The notes beneath the pieces were generated by a model. That model was not told the origin of the DNA. It did no database searches and was given only the letters and a program-made list of their open reading frames with translations. Shown piece after piece: positions 24,587-33,830 of a stretch of 64,000 nucleotides of DNA (positions within the stretch are counted from its first letter, which is position 1; each line of letters opens with the position of its first letter). The stretch is from Methyloversatilis sp. (GTDB lineage: Bacteria > Pseudomonadota > Gammaproteobacteria > Burkholderiales > Rhodocyclaceae), in the NCBI RefSeq assembly GCF_030696805.1, contig NZ_JAUYRO010000039.1, forward strand, positions 1 to 64,000, in the 5' to 3' direction. The translations under genes and the position numbers were made by a program.

Positions 24587-26305
24587 ATGGCCGCTGCAAA
24601 CGCCGTACTTGATCCGAACACCGCCTCTTCCGGGGGCGCCAATCCGATGGCGCTTGCGCAGCAGCGACTGGCAGCCTTGCCGATGCAGAAAAAGATGGGA
24701 CTCGCCGGCGGCCTGGCGATGGCGATCGCGCTGCTGGTCGGCGTCGCGCTGTGGAGCAACAGCCCCAATTACGAAGTGCTGTTCTCGAACATCAACGACA
24801 AGGACGGCGGCGCCATCGTCGCGATGCTGCAGCAGCAGAACGTGCCGTACAAATTCTCCGAAGGCGGTCACGCCATCCTGGTGCCGTCGCAGTTCGTACA
24901 TGATGCGCGGCTGAAGCTCGCCGCCCAGGGGCTGCCACGCGGGGGCTCGATCGGCTTCGAGCTGATGGAAAAGCAGAAGATGGGGCAGTCGCAGTTCTCC
25001 GAGCAGGTGACCTACCAGCGTGCGCTGGAAGGTGAATTGGCGCAGACCATCGGCACGCTGGCCGCAGTCGACAACGCCCGCGTGCATCTGGCCATTCCGA
25101 AACAGAGCGCTTTCCTGCGCGACGACCAGAAGCCCTCGGCATCGGTGGTGATCGGTCTGCTCGGCGGCCGCACGCTGAGCCCGGAACAGGTCGGCGGCAT
25201 CGTGCACCTGGTCGCATCGAGTGTGCCGCAGCTGGCCACCGAAAACGTTTCGGTGCTCGACCAGAACGGCAACCTGCTGTCGGGCAACCGCGACATGAAA
25301 AACGGCGCGACGCTCAACCCGACCCAGCTGAAGTATGTGAACGAAATCGAGGCATCCACCATCCGGCGCATCGAAGCCATGCTGGAGCCGCTGATGGGGC
25401 GCGGCAACTACCGCGTGCAGACCGCCGCCGACATCGACTTCAGCCAGACCGAACAGACCGCCGAAACCTACAAGCCGAATCCGACGCCGGACGCCGCGAT
25501 ACGCAGCCAGCAGATGAGCGAATCGGTCAGCAACCAGCCGGCCGCCGGTGGCGTACCGGGCGCGCTGGCCAATCAACCACCGGCACCGGCCGCCGCGCCG
25601 ATCGTGATACCGCCGGCGCCCGGAGGGCCCGCGGCCGAAGGTGCGCCCGGGGCGGCGCCGATGGTGCCTATCAACACGCGCAAGGATTCGACGACCAATT
25701 TCGAGCTGGACAAGACCGTACAACACATCCGCCAGCCGACCGGCCAGATCCGCCGTTTGTCGGTAGCCGTACTGGTGGCGCAGAAGATCAAGACGGATGA
25801 CAAGGGCAACGCCACGCCGGTGGCGCTCACCGACGCCGAACTCAAGCGCATCAACGATCTGACGCGCGAGGCGATGGGTTTCAACGAAGCGCGTGGCGAT
25901 ACGCTGAACGTGGCATCGGCCCCCTTCACCGAAGTGCAGCAGGAAGTGATCGATACGCCGATCTGGAAAGACCCGGAACTGACCGGCATGGCGGGCGACC
26001 TGCTGAAGTATCTGCTGGTCGCCGGCGTCGCCGCCTACCTGTTGTTCGGTGTGCTCAAGCCGCTGGTACGCACGCTGACCGAACCGGTCGAGCGCGACGA
26101 AGACGACGTTCGCGACGTCACGCTGGATGCCGATGGCCAGCCGATCGCCCTGCCCGGCAGCGCCGCAGCGCAGCTCGAACTGTCACCGGAGGCCCGCGCA
26201 GCGCTCGATTTCGAAACCAAACTCGAAGCGGCACGCACGATGGCGAAGAACGATCCGAAGGCGATCGCGGAAGTAATCAAGCACTGGGTGAACGGCGATG
26301 AATGA
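24587..26305 (+). CDS. fliF: Flagellar MS-ring protein FliF
   Basis: 572 aa. FliF oligomerises in the inner membrane as the base of the flagellum. First membrane helix at about 40-60 (MAIALLVGVALWS). Two ring-building motifs follow (NYEVLFSNINDKDGGAIVAML and the LALQGLPRGGSIGFELME-type segment), then a Pro/Ala-rich linker (about 320-360), a second membrane helix (about 475-495) and the FliG-binding C-terminus (ARTMAKNDPKAIAEVIKHWV). The frame is open upstream to 24275, but MAAANAVLDPN at 24587 is the sensible start. It overlaps fliG by 8 nt. Confidence 0.96.
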   Translation: MAAANAVLDPNTASSGGANPMALAQQRLAALPMQKKMGLAGGLAMAIALLVGVALWSNSPNYEVLFSNINDKDGGAIVAMLQQQNVPYKFSEGGHAILVPSQFVHDARLKLAAQGLPRGGSIGFELMEKQKMGQSQFSEQVTYQRALEGELAQTIGTLAAVDNARVHLAIPKQSAFLRDDQKPSASVVIGLLGGRTLSPEQVGGIVHLVASSVPQLATENVSVLDQNGNLLSGNRDMKNGATLNPTQLKYVNEIEASTIRRIEAMLEPLMGRGNYRVQTAADIDFSQTEQTAETYKPNPTPDAAIRSQQMSESVSNQPAAGGVPGALANQPPAPAAAPIVIPPAPGGPAAEGAPGAAPMVPINTRKDSTTNFELDKTVQHIRQPTGQIRRLSVAVLVAQKIKTDDKGNATPVALTDAELKRINDLTREAMGFNEARGDTLNVASAPFTEVQQEVIDTPIWKDPELTGMAGDLLKYLLVAGVAAYLLFGVLKPLVRTLTEPVERDEDDVRDVTLDADGQPIALPGSAAAQLELSPEARAALDFETKLEAARTMAKNDPKAIAEVIKHWVNGDE

Positions 26306-27290
26306 TGCTGGAATCGAACGCAGCGCTCTGCTTCTTGTGACGCTGGGCGAAGACGCCGCAGCCGAGGTGCTCAAGCACCTCGGGCCGCGCGAGGTGCAGA
26401 AGATCGGTACTGCAATGGCCGGGCTGCGCAACGTGCCGCGCGAACGCGTGATCGAAGTGCTCGACCTGTTCGACGAAGCCACCTCGGCCGGCAGCCGCGT
26501 GTCGGCCGACGAGACGCTGATCCGCAACATGCTGACCAAGGCGCTCGGCGAAGAGCGCGCCGGCCATCTGCTGTCACGCATCCTGAACGACTCGGACACC
26601 GCCGGCATCGAAGGCCTGAAGTGGCTTGACGCAGCCACCATCGCCAATCTGATCAAGAACGAACACCCGCAGATCATCGCCACCATCCTGACCCACCTCG
26701 AATTCGATCAGGCCGCCGAGGTGCTGAAGCTGTTTGCGGAACGGCTGCGCAACGACGTCATCCTGCGCATCGCCACGCTCGACGGCGTGCAGCCAGTGGC
26801 ACTGAAGGAACTGAACGACGCGATGTCGCGCGTGCTGGCGGGCTCGGCCAAGATGAAGAAGACCGCGCTGGGCGGCATCAAGGCGACCGCCGAAATACTT
26901 GGCTTCGTCGGCAGTGCGAATGAATCGGCCATCCTTGATGCCGTCAAGGAATACGACGCCGAACTGGCGCAGAAGATCGTCGATGAAATGTTCGTGTTTG
27001 AAAACCTGCTCGACATCGACGACCGCGGCATCCAGACCCTGCTGCGCGAAGTCAGCGGCGACCAGCTGGTACTGGCGCTGAAGGGCGCCTCCCCAGAGTT
27101 GCGCGAGAAGATTTTCAAGAACATGTCGTCGCGCGCCGCGGAATCCCTGCGCGAAGACCTCGAGGGCCGCGGCCCGGTCAAGCTGTCCGAGGTGGAGGGC
27201 GAACAGAAGGAAATCCTGAAGATCGCTCGTCGTCTGGCAGAAGAAGGCCAGATCGTCATGGGCGGCAAGGGCGGCGAGGAAATGCTGTGA
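26298..27290 (+). CDS. fliG: Flagellar motor switch protein FliG
   Basis: 330 aa. FliG links FliF to the C-ring and carries the torque-generating charged ridge. The N-terminal domain binds FliF, the middle domain has the EHPQIIATILTHLEFDQAAEVL signature, and the C-terminal domain includes VFENLLDIDDRGIQTLLREV and KGASPELREKIFKNMSSRAAESLREDLE, with the charged residues expected for stator contact. It may be a target of the YcgR-like brake encoded at 10935. Confidence 0.97.
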   Translation: MNDAGIERSALLLVTLGEDAAAEVLKHLGPREVQKIGTAMAGLRNVPRERVIEVLDLFDEATSAGSRVSADETLIRNMLTKALGEERAGHLLSRILNDSDTAGIEGLKWLDAATIANLIKNEHPQIIATILTHLEFDQAAEVLKLFAERLRNDVILRIATLDGVQPVALKELNDAMSRVLAGSAKMKKTALGGIKATAEILGFVGSANESAILDAVKEYDAELAQKIVDEMFVFENLLDIDDRGIQTLLREVSGDQLVLALKGASPELREKIFKNMSSRAAESLREDLEGRGPVKLSEVEGEQKEILKIARRLAEEGQIVMGGKGGEEML

Positions 27291-27327
27291 TCCGGTGCGA
27301 TCCCGACGACACCTGCGGGAGCAACCG

Positions 27328-28029
27328 ATGACATCGGACGGCGCACTCGCCTTCACGCACTGGAAGCTCGAAGTGTTCGACCAGGGCGTGGCGCCGACTG
27401 TGGGCATTGAGGATGCCCCGGGCGGGTCGCAGGGCCGCGCATCCGCAACGCCGGTAACGACAACACATGCGGTAGCCGACTCGGAAGCAGGCAGCGAGAC
27501 GCAGCCCGACTTCAAGCTGCCGACGGCCGAAGAACTCGAAAAGCTTCAGACGGACGCACACCGCGAAGGGTATGCCGCGGGCTACGAAGAAGGTACGGCG
27601 CGCGTGCGCATGGAAGCCATGCGCCTGCACAGCGTGATCGAACAGCTCGAAGAGGCACTGGCATCGCTCGACACCGAAGTGGCGCAGGGCGTGCTGCACC
27701 TGGGCGTGGAAATCGCCCGCCAGGTGGTGCGGCAGGCGATCGCGGTCAAACCGGAAGTGATCGTCGGGGTCGTGCGCGAAGCGATCAACCAGCTACCGCA
27801 TCAGCACACAGCGATCTATCTGAACCCGGACGACGCGTCGCTCGTGCGTTCGCACGCGGGTGACCAGCTGGCGCATGCCGGCCACCGAATATTCGAAGAC
27901 ACCGCGATTGCACGCGGCGGCTGCAAGATCGAAGCGGGCGGCAGTCATATCGACGCCACGCTGGCCACACGCTGGACGCGCATTGTCGAGGCGCTGATCG
28001 ACGACGCGGACTGGATAGAACATGACTGA
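27328..28029 (+). CDS. fliH: Flagellar export stator protein FliH
   Basis: 233 aa. FliH holds the FliI ATPase in an inactive complex and links it to the C-ring. The first 60 residues are low-complexity. A Gly/Glu-rich helix ([14 protein letters not shown], the GxxxG-type repeat of FliH) and the conserved C-terminal domain ([32 protein letters not shown]) follow. ATG 27328 is chosen over an earlier frame opening at 27295. It overlaps fliI by 8 nt. Confidence 0.92.
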   Translation: MTSDGALAFTHWKLEVFDQGVAPTVGIEDAPGGSQGRASATPVTTTHAVADSEAGSETQPDFKLPTAEELEKLQTDAHREGYAAGYEEGTARVRMEAMRLHSVIEQLEEALASLDTEVAQGVLHLGVEIARQVVRQAIAVKPEVIVGVVREAINQLPHQHTAIYLNPDDASLVRSHAGDQLAHAGHRIFEDTAIARGGCKIEAGGSHIDATLATRWTRIVEALIDDADWIEHD

Positions 28030-29515
28030 CACACTGGACACCAAGGCCGACGAGGCTTTGCCCGACGACACGCCGGACACCGCAGTGCTGGAGGCGGCCG
28101 CACCCGCGGCGTCGAACCTGCACGTTGCGAAGTGGTCGGGTTTCATGACCGACTGTGGCACGCTGGCCGGACGGGTCAATCCGTACCTGCACGCGGGGCG
28201 TCTGACCCGCATCAACGGTCTGGTGATGGAAGCCGCCGGCCTGAAGCTGCCGCTGGGTTCCGGCTGCCGCATCATGGTTCCGGGCGGCAATAGCTGCGAA
28301 GCCGAAGTGGTCGGTTTCAACGGCGACAAGCTGTTCATGATGCCGACCGACGACGTCGTCGGCCTCGCCCCCGGCGCGCAGGTGATTCCGCTCGAAGCAG
28401 CGCCGCAGCGCCCGACGCCGACCGAAAGGCTGGAGCCTCGCCGGCGTGCATCGGACCGTGCCAAGCACCTGCCTGTTGGCGACGCCTTGCTCGGACGCGT
28501 GGTCGATGGTGCCGGTCGCCCGCTCGACGGGCTCGGCCCTGTCATCACGCGGCACTCGCGTTCGGTGGCCAGCCGCGCGGTGAATCCGCTGCTGCGCGAG
28601 CCGATACGCCGCACCATGGACACCGGCATCCGCTCGATCAATTCGCTGCTCACCGTCGGCCGCGGCCAGCGCATCGGTCTGTTCGCCGGATCCGGCGTCG
28701 GCAAGTCGGTGCTGCTGGGCATGATGGCGCGCTTCACCTCGGCCGAGGTCGTGGTGGTCGGGCTGATCGGCGAACGGGGCCGCGAGGTGAAGGAATTCAT
28801 CGAGCAGATCCTTGGTGCCGCCGGCCTGAAACGATCCGTCGTGGTCGCCGCACCGGCCGACACCAGCCCGCTGATGCGGCTGCAGGGTGCGGCCTATGCC
28901 ACCACGGTTGCCGAGTGGTTCCGCGATCAGGGCCGGCATGTGCTGCTCATCATGGATTCGCTGACCCGCTATGCGATGGCGCAGCGCGAGATTGCACTGG
29001 CCATCGGCGAGCCACCGGTCACCCGCGGCTATCCGCCGAGCGTGTTCGCCCGCCTGCCGCAACTGGTCGAGCGCGCGGGCAACGGACCGGAGGGTGGCGG
29101 CTCGATCACCGCGTTCTACACCGTGCTGGCGGAAGGTGACGACCAGCAGGACCCGATCGCCGACTCGGCGCGCGCCATTCTCGATGGCCACTTCGTGCTC
29201 ACCCGCCAGCTGGCCGATGCCGGCCACTACCCGGCCATCGACATCGAACAGTCAGTGTCGCGCGCCATGCACGGGTTGGTGAAACCCAGCCATTTCGATC
29301 TGGTGCGCCGCTTCAAGGGGCTGTGGTCGCGCTATCAGCGCGCGCGCGACCTCATTTCAGTCGGCGCCTATTCGCCGGGCTCGGACCCGCAACTCGATCT
29401 TGCAGTGAACATGTTTCCGACGCTGGAAGCGTTTCTGCAGCAGGCCATCGATGAGCGTGAAGGATTTGAGGACGCCGTGATGAAGCTGCACCAGATTTTC
29501 GGTCTGAATCCCTGA
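28022..29515 (+). CDS. fliI: Flagellum-specific ATP synthase FliI
   Basis: 497 aa. FliI is the F1-beta-like ATPase that unfolds and delivers export substrates. Walker A GSGVGKS near residue 225 ([14 protein letters not shown]); Walker [12 protein letters not shown] near 315; type III ATPase signature [16 protein letters not shown]. The first 35 residues are a family-variable extension rich in acidic residues. An 8-nt overlap with fliH couples the two, which function as a complex. Confidence 0.97.
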   Translation: MTDTLDTKADEALPDDTPDTAVLEAAAPAASNLHVAKWSGFMTDCGTLAGRVNPYLHAGRLTRINGLVMEAAGLKLPLGSGCRIMVPGGNSCEAEVVGFNGDKLFMMPTDDVVGLAPGAQVIPLEAAPQRPTPTERLEPRRRASDRAKHLPVGDALLGRVVDGAGRPLDGLGPVITRHSRSVASRAVNPLLREPIRRTMDTGIRSINSLLTVGRGQRIGLFAGSGVGKSVLLGMMARFTSAEVVVVGLIGERGREVKEFIEQILGAAGLKRSVVVAAPADTSPLMRLQGAAYATTVAEWFRDQGRHVLLIMDSLTRYAMAQREIALAIGEPPVTRGYPPSVFARLPQLVERAGNGPEGGGSITAFYTVLAEGDDQQDPIADSARAILDGHFVLTRQLADAGHYPAIDIEQSVSRAMHGLVKPSHFDLVRRFKGLWSRYQRARDLISVGAYSPGSDPQLDLAVNMFPTLEAFLQQAIDEREGFEDAVMKLHQIFGLNP

Positions 29516-29593
29516 TTGCAAAAATCGGTGACACGAGTGGCGGCCGTGACCGGCCGCACGCAACGTGCGCCGTCAAAGAGAGACCTTTGAATC

Positions 29594-30031
29594 ATGGCTG
29601 AACCCTTTCGTCTGCAGACCATTCTCGACCTGAGCCAGACGCGCATGGACGAGTCGGCACGTGCGCTGGCAGCGCTTATCGCCAGCGAACACGACCAGTC
29701 GCGCAAGCTCACGATGCTCGAGGACTACCGCAAGGAGTATCAGGACCAGTTCATGGCCGCTGCACGCAACGGCATGACACCGGGCCAGTGGAGCAATTAC
29801 TCCGCCTTTCTCGCGCGCATCGACGACGCCATCCGCCACCAGCAGCAGCAGGTGGAACAATCGCGCGACCGCGCCCAGGCTGGCCAGCGCGTATGGCTCG
29901 ACACGCGAACCCGCGTGAAGGCCTTCGAAACACTGTCCGACCGCCATCAAGCCACACTGGTCAAGCGTGAAGCCAGGGCCGAACAGCGGGTGGCCGACGA
30001 CCGCTCGGGTCGCGTGGTTGCGGACGACTGA
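29594..30031 (+). CDS. fliJ: Flagellar export chaperone FliJ
   Basis: 145 aa, one long antiparallel coiled coil rich in Glu, Gln and Arg with a YxxQF-type segment (YQDQFMAAARNGMTP). FliJ is the stalk-like subunit that inserts into the FliI hexamer and contacts FlhA. Position between fliI and fliK and the AGAGAGACC site upstream support the start. The 78-nt gap before it holds nothing notable. Confidence 0.9.
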   Translation: MAEPFRLQTILDLSQTRMDESARALAALIASEHDQSRKLTMLEDYRKEYQDQFMAAARNGMTPGQWSNYSAFLARIDDAIRHQQQQVEQSRDRAQAGQRVWLDTRTRVKAFETLSDRHQATLVKREARAEQRVADDRSGRVVADD

Positions 30032-30057
30032 CACAGAACGTCATGCCGCCCAGCAGC

Positions 30058-30073
30058 TGGCACGCTAGCTGCT
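30058..30073 (+). promoter_or_regulatory. Sigma-54 promoter of fliK
   Basis: TGGCAC-N5-CTGCT has a perfect -24 box, exact GG-N10-GC spacing and four of five -12 matches. It lies 30 nt before the fliK ATG and just after fliJ, giving fliK its own entry point inside the operon. Confidence 0.65.
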
Positions 30074-30102
30074 TATACCCCTCCATCAACGGAGGACCTC
30101 CC

Positions 30103-31122
30103 ATGTCAGACATCAAGCTCAGCCTGCCCTCGTCGGCCACGCCGCTCGCGTCCAGTGGCCCGGTGGGCGAAGCGCGCGGCATCGGCGCCGATGCGTCGCC
30201 CGAAGACGCTGCGACGGCATTTGCCAACCTGCTACAGGATTCCCTGAAAAACGCACCCGAAGACCCGCGCGCCGCCTTGCTGGCGAAGCTGCTCGATGAC
30301 GGCAACGGTACGCCGGACGACGAGAAGGTCGATCTGCTGGATGCGCTGAGCGCCGATCCGGCCCGCATCGCGACCGAACTGCTGCCGGCCGGCTTGCTCG
30401 TGCCGGCGACCCTGCCCGTCATCGAACGGCTGGCCGGCCGGGGAGATGCCCTGGACGAACAGGCCGACCTTGATCTCGATCTGACCGGGCAAGGCGGCAG
30501 GAAAGCGGGCCGCGAGGCGTCGGGCGAATTGCCGGCGGCAGTGATTGCCGCCGCGACAGATGGCACCGGCGAAACGAACGGCAAGAATCTGCCGGACGCG
30601 CTGCTGGCTGGAGACACCCGGACGGACGGCGGTCAGCCGGCAACGCCGCAGACCGCCCAGGGCGATTTTCGCGGCCACCTGAACGCTGCACAGAAGCCGC
30701 CCACCGAAATGGCGGTTGCCACCCCGATCACGCATCCTGGCTGGGCGGACGACATCGGCCACCAGGTGATCTGGCTGGCCGACAACGGCAACAGCCGCGC
30801 GGAACTGATCCTGACGCCACCACATCTTGGCCGGATCGAAATTTCGCTGCAGATCGGCGGCGATCTGGGCACCGCACAGTTCGTATCGGCCAACCCGCAG
30901 GTGCGGGAAGCACTGGAGCAGGCCATGCCGCGACTGCGTGAAATGCTCGCCGAGGGCGGCATTTCTCTTGGCGACACCAATGTCAGCGGCGAACAACGCT
31001 CCGGCGAACAGGGTCAGGGCAGCCAGCGCGGCGCGCGCGGGCGCGATGGGAACGGCGATGGCGAGCTGCTTGTCGCACCGGCAGCGCGGCGCGGCAGCGG
31101 CCTTGTTGACCTGTTCGCGTAG
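30103..31122 (+). CDS. fliK: Flagellar hook-length control protein FliK
   Basis: 339 aa. The N-terminal 210 residues are low-complexity and Ala/Asp-rich, as in the FliK ruler. The C-terminal Flg_hook domain (about 225-310) has the conserved AELILTPPHLGRIEISLQI and the VREALEQAMPRLREMLAEGG helix that contacts FlhB. A GGAGG site lies upstream of ATG 30103. This is the canonical copy; a second FliK-like gene is at 9390. Exported protein; it sets hook length and triggers the specificity switch. Confidence 0.92.
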   Translation: MSDIKLSLPSSATPLASSGPVGEARGIGADASPEDAATAFANLLQDSLKNAPEDPRAALLAKLLDDGNGTPDDEKVDLLDALSADPARIATELLPAGLLVPATLPVIERLAGRGDALDEQADLDLDLTGQGGRKAGREASGELPAAVIAAATDGTGETNGKNLPDALLAGDTRTDGGQPATPQTAQGDFRGHLNAAQKPPTEMAVATPITHPGWADDIGHQVIWLADNGNSRAELILTPPHLGRIEISLQIGGDLGTAQFVSANPQVREALEQAMPRLREMLAEGGISLGDTNVSGEQRSGEQGQGSQRGARGRDGNGDGELLVAPAARRGSGLVDLFA

Positions 31123-31176
31123 CACCCCGGTAACGGGTTGAAAACGCGCTCCTGACGGCGCCGCATACATCGGCGC

Positions 31177-31203
31177 TAAAAAAACGGGACATTCGGCCGT
31201 TAT
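31177..31203 (+). promoter_or_regulatory. FliA (sigma-28) promoter candidate for fliLMN
   Basis: TAAAAAAA (31177-31184), 11-nt spacer, GCCGTTAT (31196-31203). The -10 box matches GCCGATAA at six of eight and the TAAA core and spacing are exact. It lies 60 nt upstream of the fliL ATG. Confidence 0.55.
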
Positions 31204-31263
31204 TCGGTCATTGAAAGGCATCAGTACCCGCCGACAATCCCGATCCATACAGGAGCGCACAAC

Positions 31264-31869
31264 ATGGCAAAAGCCGCCACCGCAGACGACGTCGCCGCCG
31301 ACGCACCCAAGAAGAGCAAGAAAATGCTCTTCATCATCCTTGCCGTCGTGCTGCTGGTCGTCGTCGGCGGTGCCGCCGCGATGTTCATGATGGCCGGCAG
31401 TCATGCCGAAGAGGGTGACGACGAGCACGCCGAAGAAATGAGCGACGAAGATCCGGACGCCAAGGCCGTCGCCGCCAAGAAGGCCAAACTGAAGAAGAAG
31501 AAGGAAGCCGAAGCCAAGGGCCTGCCGCCGGTATTCGTTGAACTCGATCCCTTCACGGTCAATCTGGCGCCCGAAACACAGGTTGATCAGTACCTGCAGG
31601 TCAAGGCTACGGTCAAGGTTGAAGAACAACCCGCAGCCGACAACCTGAAGGTGTACATGCCTGAAATCCGCCACCACGTGCTGATGCTTCTGTCCGGCAA
31701 GAAGGCGTCGGAGCTGGGTACGACAGCAGGCCGGGAAGCACTTGCAGGCGAGATGAGGAATTCGATCAATGCCATCGTTGGCGAAGTACCTACCAACAAG
31801 AAGGGCGAGCCGGGAGAGCCTGTCGGACCCGTGGAGGCCGTGTTGTTCACGTCCTTCATCGTCCAGTAG
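31264..31869 (+). CDS. fliL: Flagellar basal body-associated protein FliL
   Basis: 201 aa. A cytoplasmic N-terminus is followed by one membrane helix (about 22-43, LFIILAVVLLVVVGGAAAMFMM). Then comes a highly charged periplasmic linker (EEGDDEHAEEMSDED, KKAKLKKKKEAEAK). The FliL domain (about 85-200) begins VFVELDPFTVNLAPE. FliL supports stator function. The charged linker is longer than in E. coli FliL. Confidence 0.94.
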   Translation: MAKAATADDVAADAPKKSKKMLFIILAVVLLVVVGGAAAMFMMAGSHAEEGDDEHAEEMSDEDPDAKAVAAKKAKLKKKKEAEAKGLPPVFVELDPFTVNLAPETQVDQYLQVKATVKVEEQPAADNLKVYMPEIRHHVLMLLSGKKASELGTTAGREALAGEMRNSINAIVGEVPTNKKGEPGEPVGPVEAVLFTSFIVQ

Positions 31870-31898
31870 GCTGAATCCGGTCGCCGCGAGGAAACGCG

Positions 31899-32924
31899 AT
31901 GTCTGATTTTCTTTCCCAGGAAGAGGTCGATGCCCTGCTCAAGGGCGTCACCGGCGAGGCCGACGATGTGGCCGAAGCCGAAGACACGGGCGGCGTACGC
32001 CCGTACAACCTCGGCACCCAGGAAAGAATCGTGCGCGGGCGCATGCCCACGCTGGAGCTCATACACGAGCGTTTTGCCCGCTACCTTCGCATCGGCCTGT
32101 TCAATTTCATGCAGCGCAGCGCAGAGATTTCGCTCGGCCCGATCCGGCTGCAGAAGTATTCCGAATTCATCCGCAACCTGGTCGTACCGACCAATCTGAA
32201 TCTGGTCCAGGTCAAGCCGCTGCGAGGCACCGGGCTGGTGGTGTTCGATCCGAACCTCGTCTTTCTGGTCATCGACAACATGTTCGGCGGTGACGGGCGA
32301 TTCCACACCCGGGTTGAGGGGCGTGACTTCACGCCGACCGAACAACGCATCATCCAGGGCCTCCTGGAAGTGTTCTTCGCAGAGTACGAACGGTCGTGGG
32401 AGCCGGTGTTCAAGATCAATTTCGAGTACGTGCGCTCGGAAATGAATTCGCAGTTCGCCAACATCGCCACGCCGTCGGAGATCGTCGTGGCGGCGACCTT
32501 CACCCTGGAACTCGGCGGCGTGTCGGCGGAAATGCACATCTGCCTGCCGTATTCGATGGTCGAACCGCTGCGCGACACGCTGAATTCATCGATGCAGAGC
32601 GACAGCGTCAGCTCGGACAACCGGTGGATCAACCTGCTGACTCGTCAGGTGCAGGATGCTGCGGTGGAACTGAACGTGCAGCTGGGGGGCGGCTCGCTGA
32701 CCCTGGGCGGCCTGAACAACCTAAAGGTTGGCGACATCATTCCGATAACCATTTCAGACACGGTGCTCGCCGAAGTTGATGGCATTCCCGTCCTGGAATG
32801 CAAGTACGGCATACAGGCTGGCCGCTATGCGCTGAAGATCGAGCGTTTCATGGCCGGCGAAGAAGAACTGATCGAACACGCCCTGAACGTGCAGGGCAAG
32901 AAAAAGGGTGAGGAACCATCATGA
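31899..32924 (+). CDS. fliM: Flagellar motor switch protein FliM
   Basis: 341 aa. The N-terminal CheY-P-binding segment (SDFLSQEEVDALLKGVTGE) is intact. The middle CheC-like domain (GTGLVVFDPNLVFLVIDNMFGG) and the C-terminal FliN-like SpoA domain (GDIIPITISDTVLAEVDGIPVLEC) follow. Part of the cytoplasmic C-ring. It overlaps fliN by 4 nt. Confidence 0.97.
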   Translation: MSDFLSQEEVDALLKGVTGEADDVAEAEDTGGVRPYNLGTQERIVRGRMPTLELIHERFARYLRIGLFNFMQRSAEISLGPIRLQKYSEFIRNLVVPTNLNLVQVKPLRGTGLVVFDPNLVFLVIDNMFGGDGRFHTRVEGRDFTPTEQRIIQGLLEVFFAEYERSWEPVFKINFEYVRSEMNSQFANIATPSEIVVAATFTLELGGVSAEMHICLPYSMVEPLRDTLNSSMQSDSVSSDNRWINLLTRQVQDAAVELNVQLGGGSLTLGGLNNLKVGDIIPITISDTVLAEVDGIPVLECKYGIQAGRYALKIERFMAGEEELIEHALNVQGKKKGEEPS

Positions 32925-33364
32925 GTGATCTGGCTGAAGCCGAAGAGCAGGTCAGCGATGACGACTGGGCAGCTGCGATGTCCGAGCAGACCACAGCTGA
33001 CGACGCACTTGCCGCACTCGATGGAGAGGCGGCTAAGGATGTACAGCCTGCCAACATTTTCCAGCAGTTCGGTGATGCGGCGAACAAGTCATCCGAAGGC
33101 CTGCGCGACTTCGAAATGATTCTCGACATCCCGGTCCAGCTGACCGTGGAACTCGGACGCACCAAGATTTCGATCCGGAATCTGCTGCAACTGGGTCACG
33201 GTTCGGTGGTGGAACTGGACGGCATGGCCGGCGAGCCGATGGACGTGCTGGTCAACGGCACGCTGATCGCACAGGGCGAAGTGGTGGTGGTGAACGAAAA
33301 GTTCGGCATTCGCTTGACCGACATCATTACGCCGGCGGAGCGGATGAAGAAACTGAAACGCTGA
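32921..33364 (+). CDS. fliN: Flagellar motor switch protein FliN
   Basis: 147 aa. An acidic N-terminus of about 60 residues precedes a SpoA domain: ILDIPVQLTVELGRTKISIRNLLQLGHGSVVELD, then VDVLVNGTLIAQGEVVVVNEKFGIRLTDI. FliN forms the base of the C-ring with FliM and binds FliH. It ends the fliLMN unit; a strong terminator follows. Confidence 0.97.
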   Translation: MSDLAEAEEQVSDDDWAAAMSEQTTADDALAALDGEAAKDVQPANIFQQFGDAANKSSEGLRDFEMILDIPVQLTVELGRTKISIRNLLQLGHGSVVELDGMAGEPMDVLVNGTLIAQGEVVVVNEKFGIRLTDIITPAERMKKLKR

Positions 33365-33414
33365 CGAATGCCATCGATCGGGCCGGAGATCAGTCAGAGT
33401 ACGTCTGGCGAATG

Positions 33415-33448
33415 GAAAAGAGCGATGCCATGGCGTCGCTCTTTTTTT
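33415..33448 (+). terminator. Rho-independent terminator after fliLMN
   Basis: Stem AAAGAGCGA/TCGCTCTTT with inner GCC/GGC pairing, then seven T residues. It lies 53 nt after fliN and separates it from yqaE. Confidence 0.9.
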
Positions 33449-33554
33449 GTCGGCGCCCGCCGTCACGGCAAGTAGGCAAGGCTGACGCGGAGGCGATGCG
33501 CGGGCTGCGCAACGGATGGTATCGTGAGCCATCCCGACATTTCACGGAGCTGTC

Positions 33555-33746
33555 ATGCGACTGCTGCTCGCCATTTTTCTGCCGTTCATGGTCTTCTTCA
33601 CCATCGGTCGCCCGATCGCTGGCGTGATTTGCCTCATCCTGCAGCTGACGCTGATCGGATGGATACCGGCTGCGCTGTGGGCGGTCTATGCGCTGAGTCA
33701 GTACAAGACTGACAAGCGCATCGAAGAAGCGCTCGGCAAGCGGTAG
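33555..33746 (+). CDS. YqaE/Pmp3-family small membrane protein
   Basis: 63 aa with two membrane helices (about 3-20 and 24-45), joined by the family signature GRPIAGVICLILQLTLIGWIPAALWAVYA. Pmp3/YqaE proteins are small inner-membrane proteins linked to membrane potential and stress; their exact role is unclear. ATG 33555 has a GGAG site upstream. It sits between fliN and fliO and does not belong to the flagellar set. Confidence 0.9.
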   Translation: MRLLLAIFLPFMVFFTIGRPIAGVICLILQLTLIGWIPAALWAVYALSQYKTDKRIEEALGKR

Positions 33747-33830
33747 GCAGCACTGCCGGTTCGAGGCAAGTTGTCCGGTGTCACGTCAGACCCCACTGCA
33801 TGCTGACTGCGCAATCGCGGCGGGGAACGG

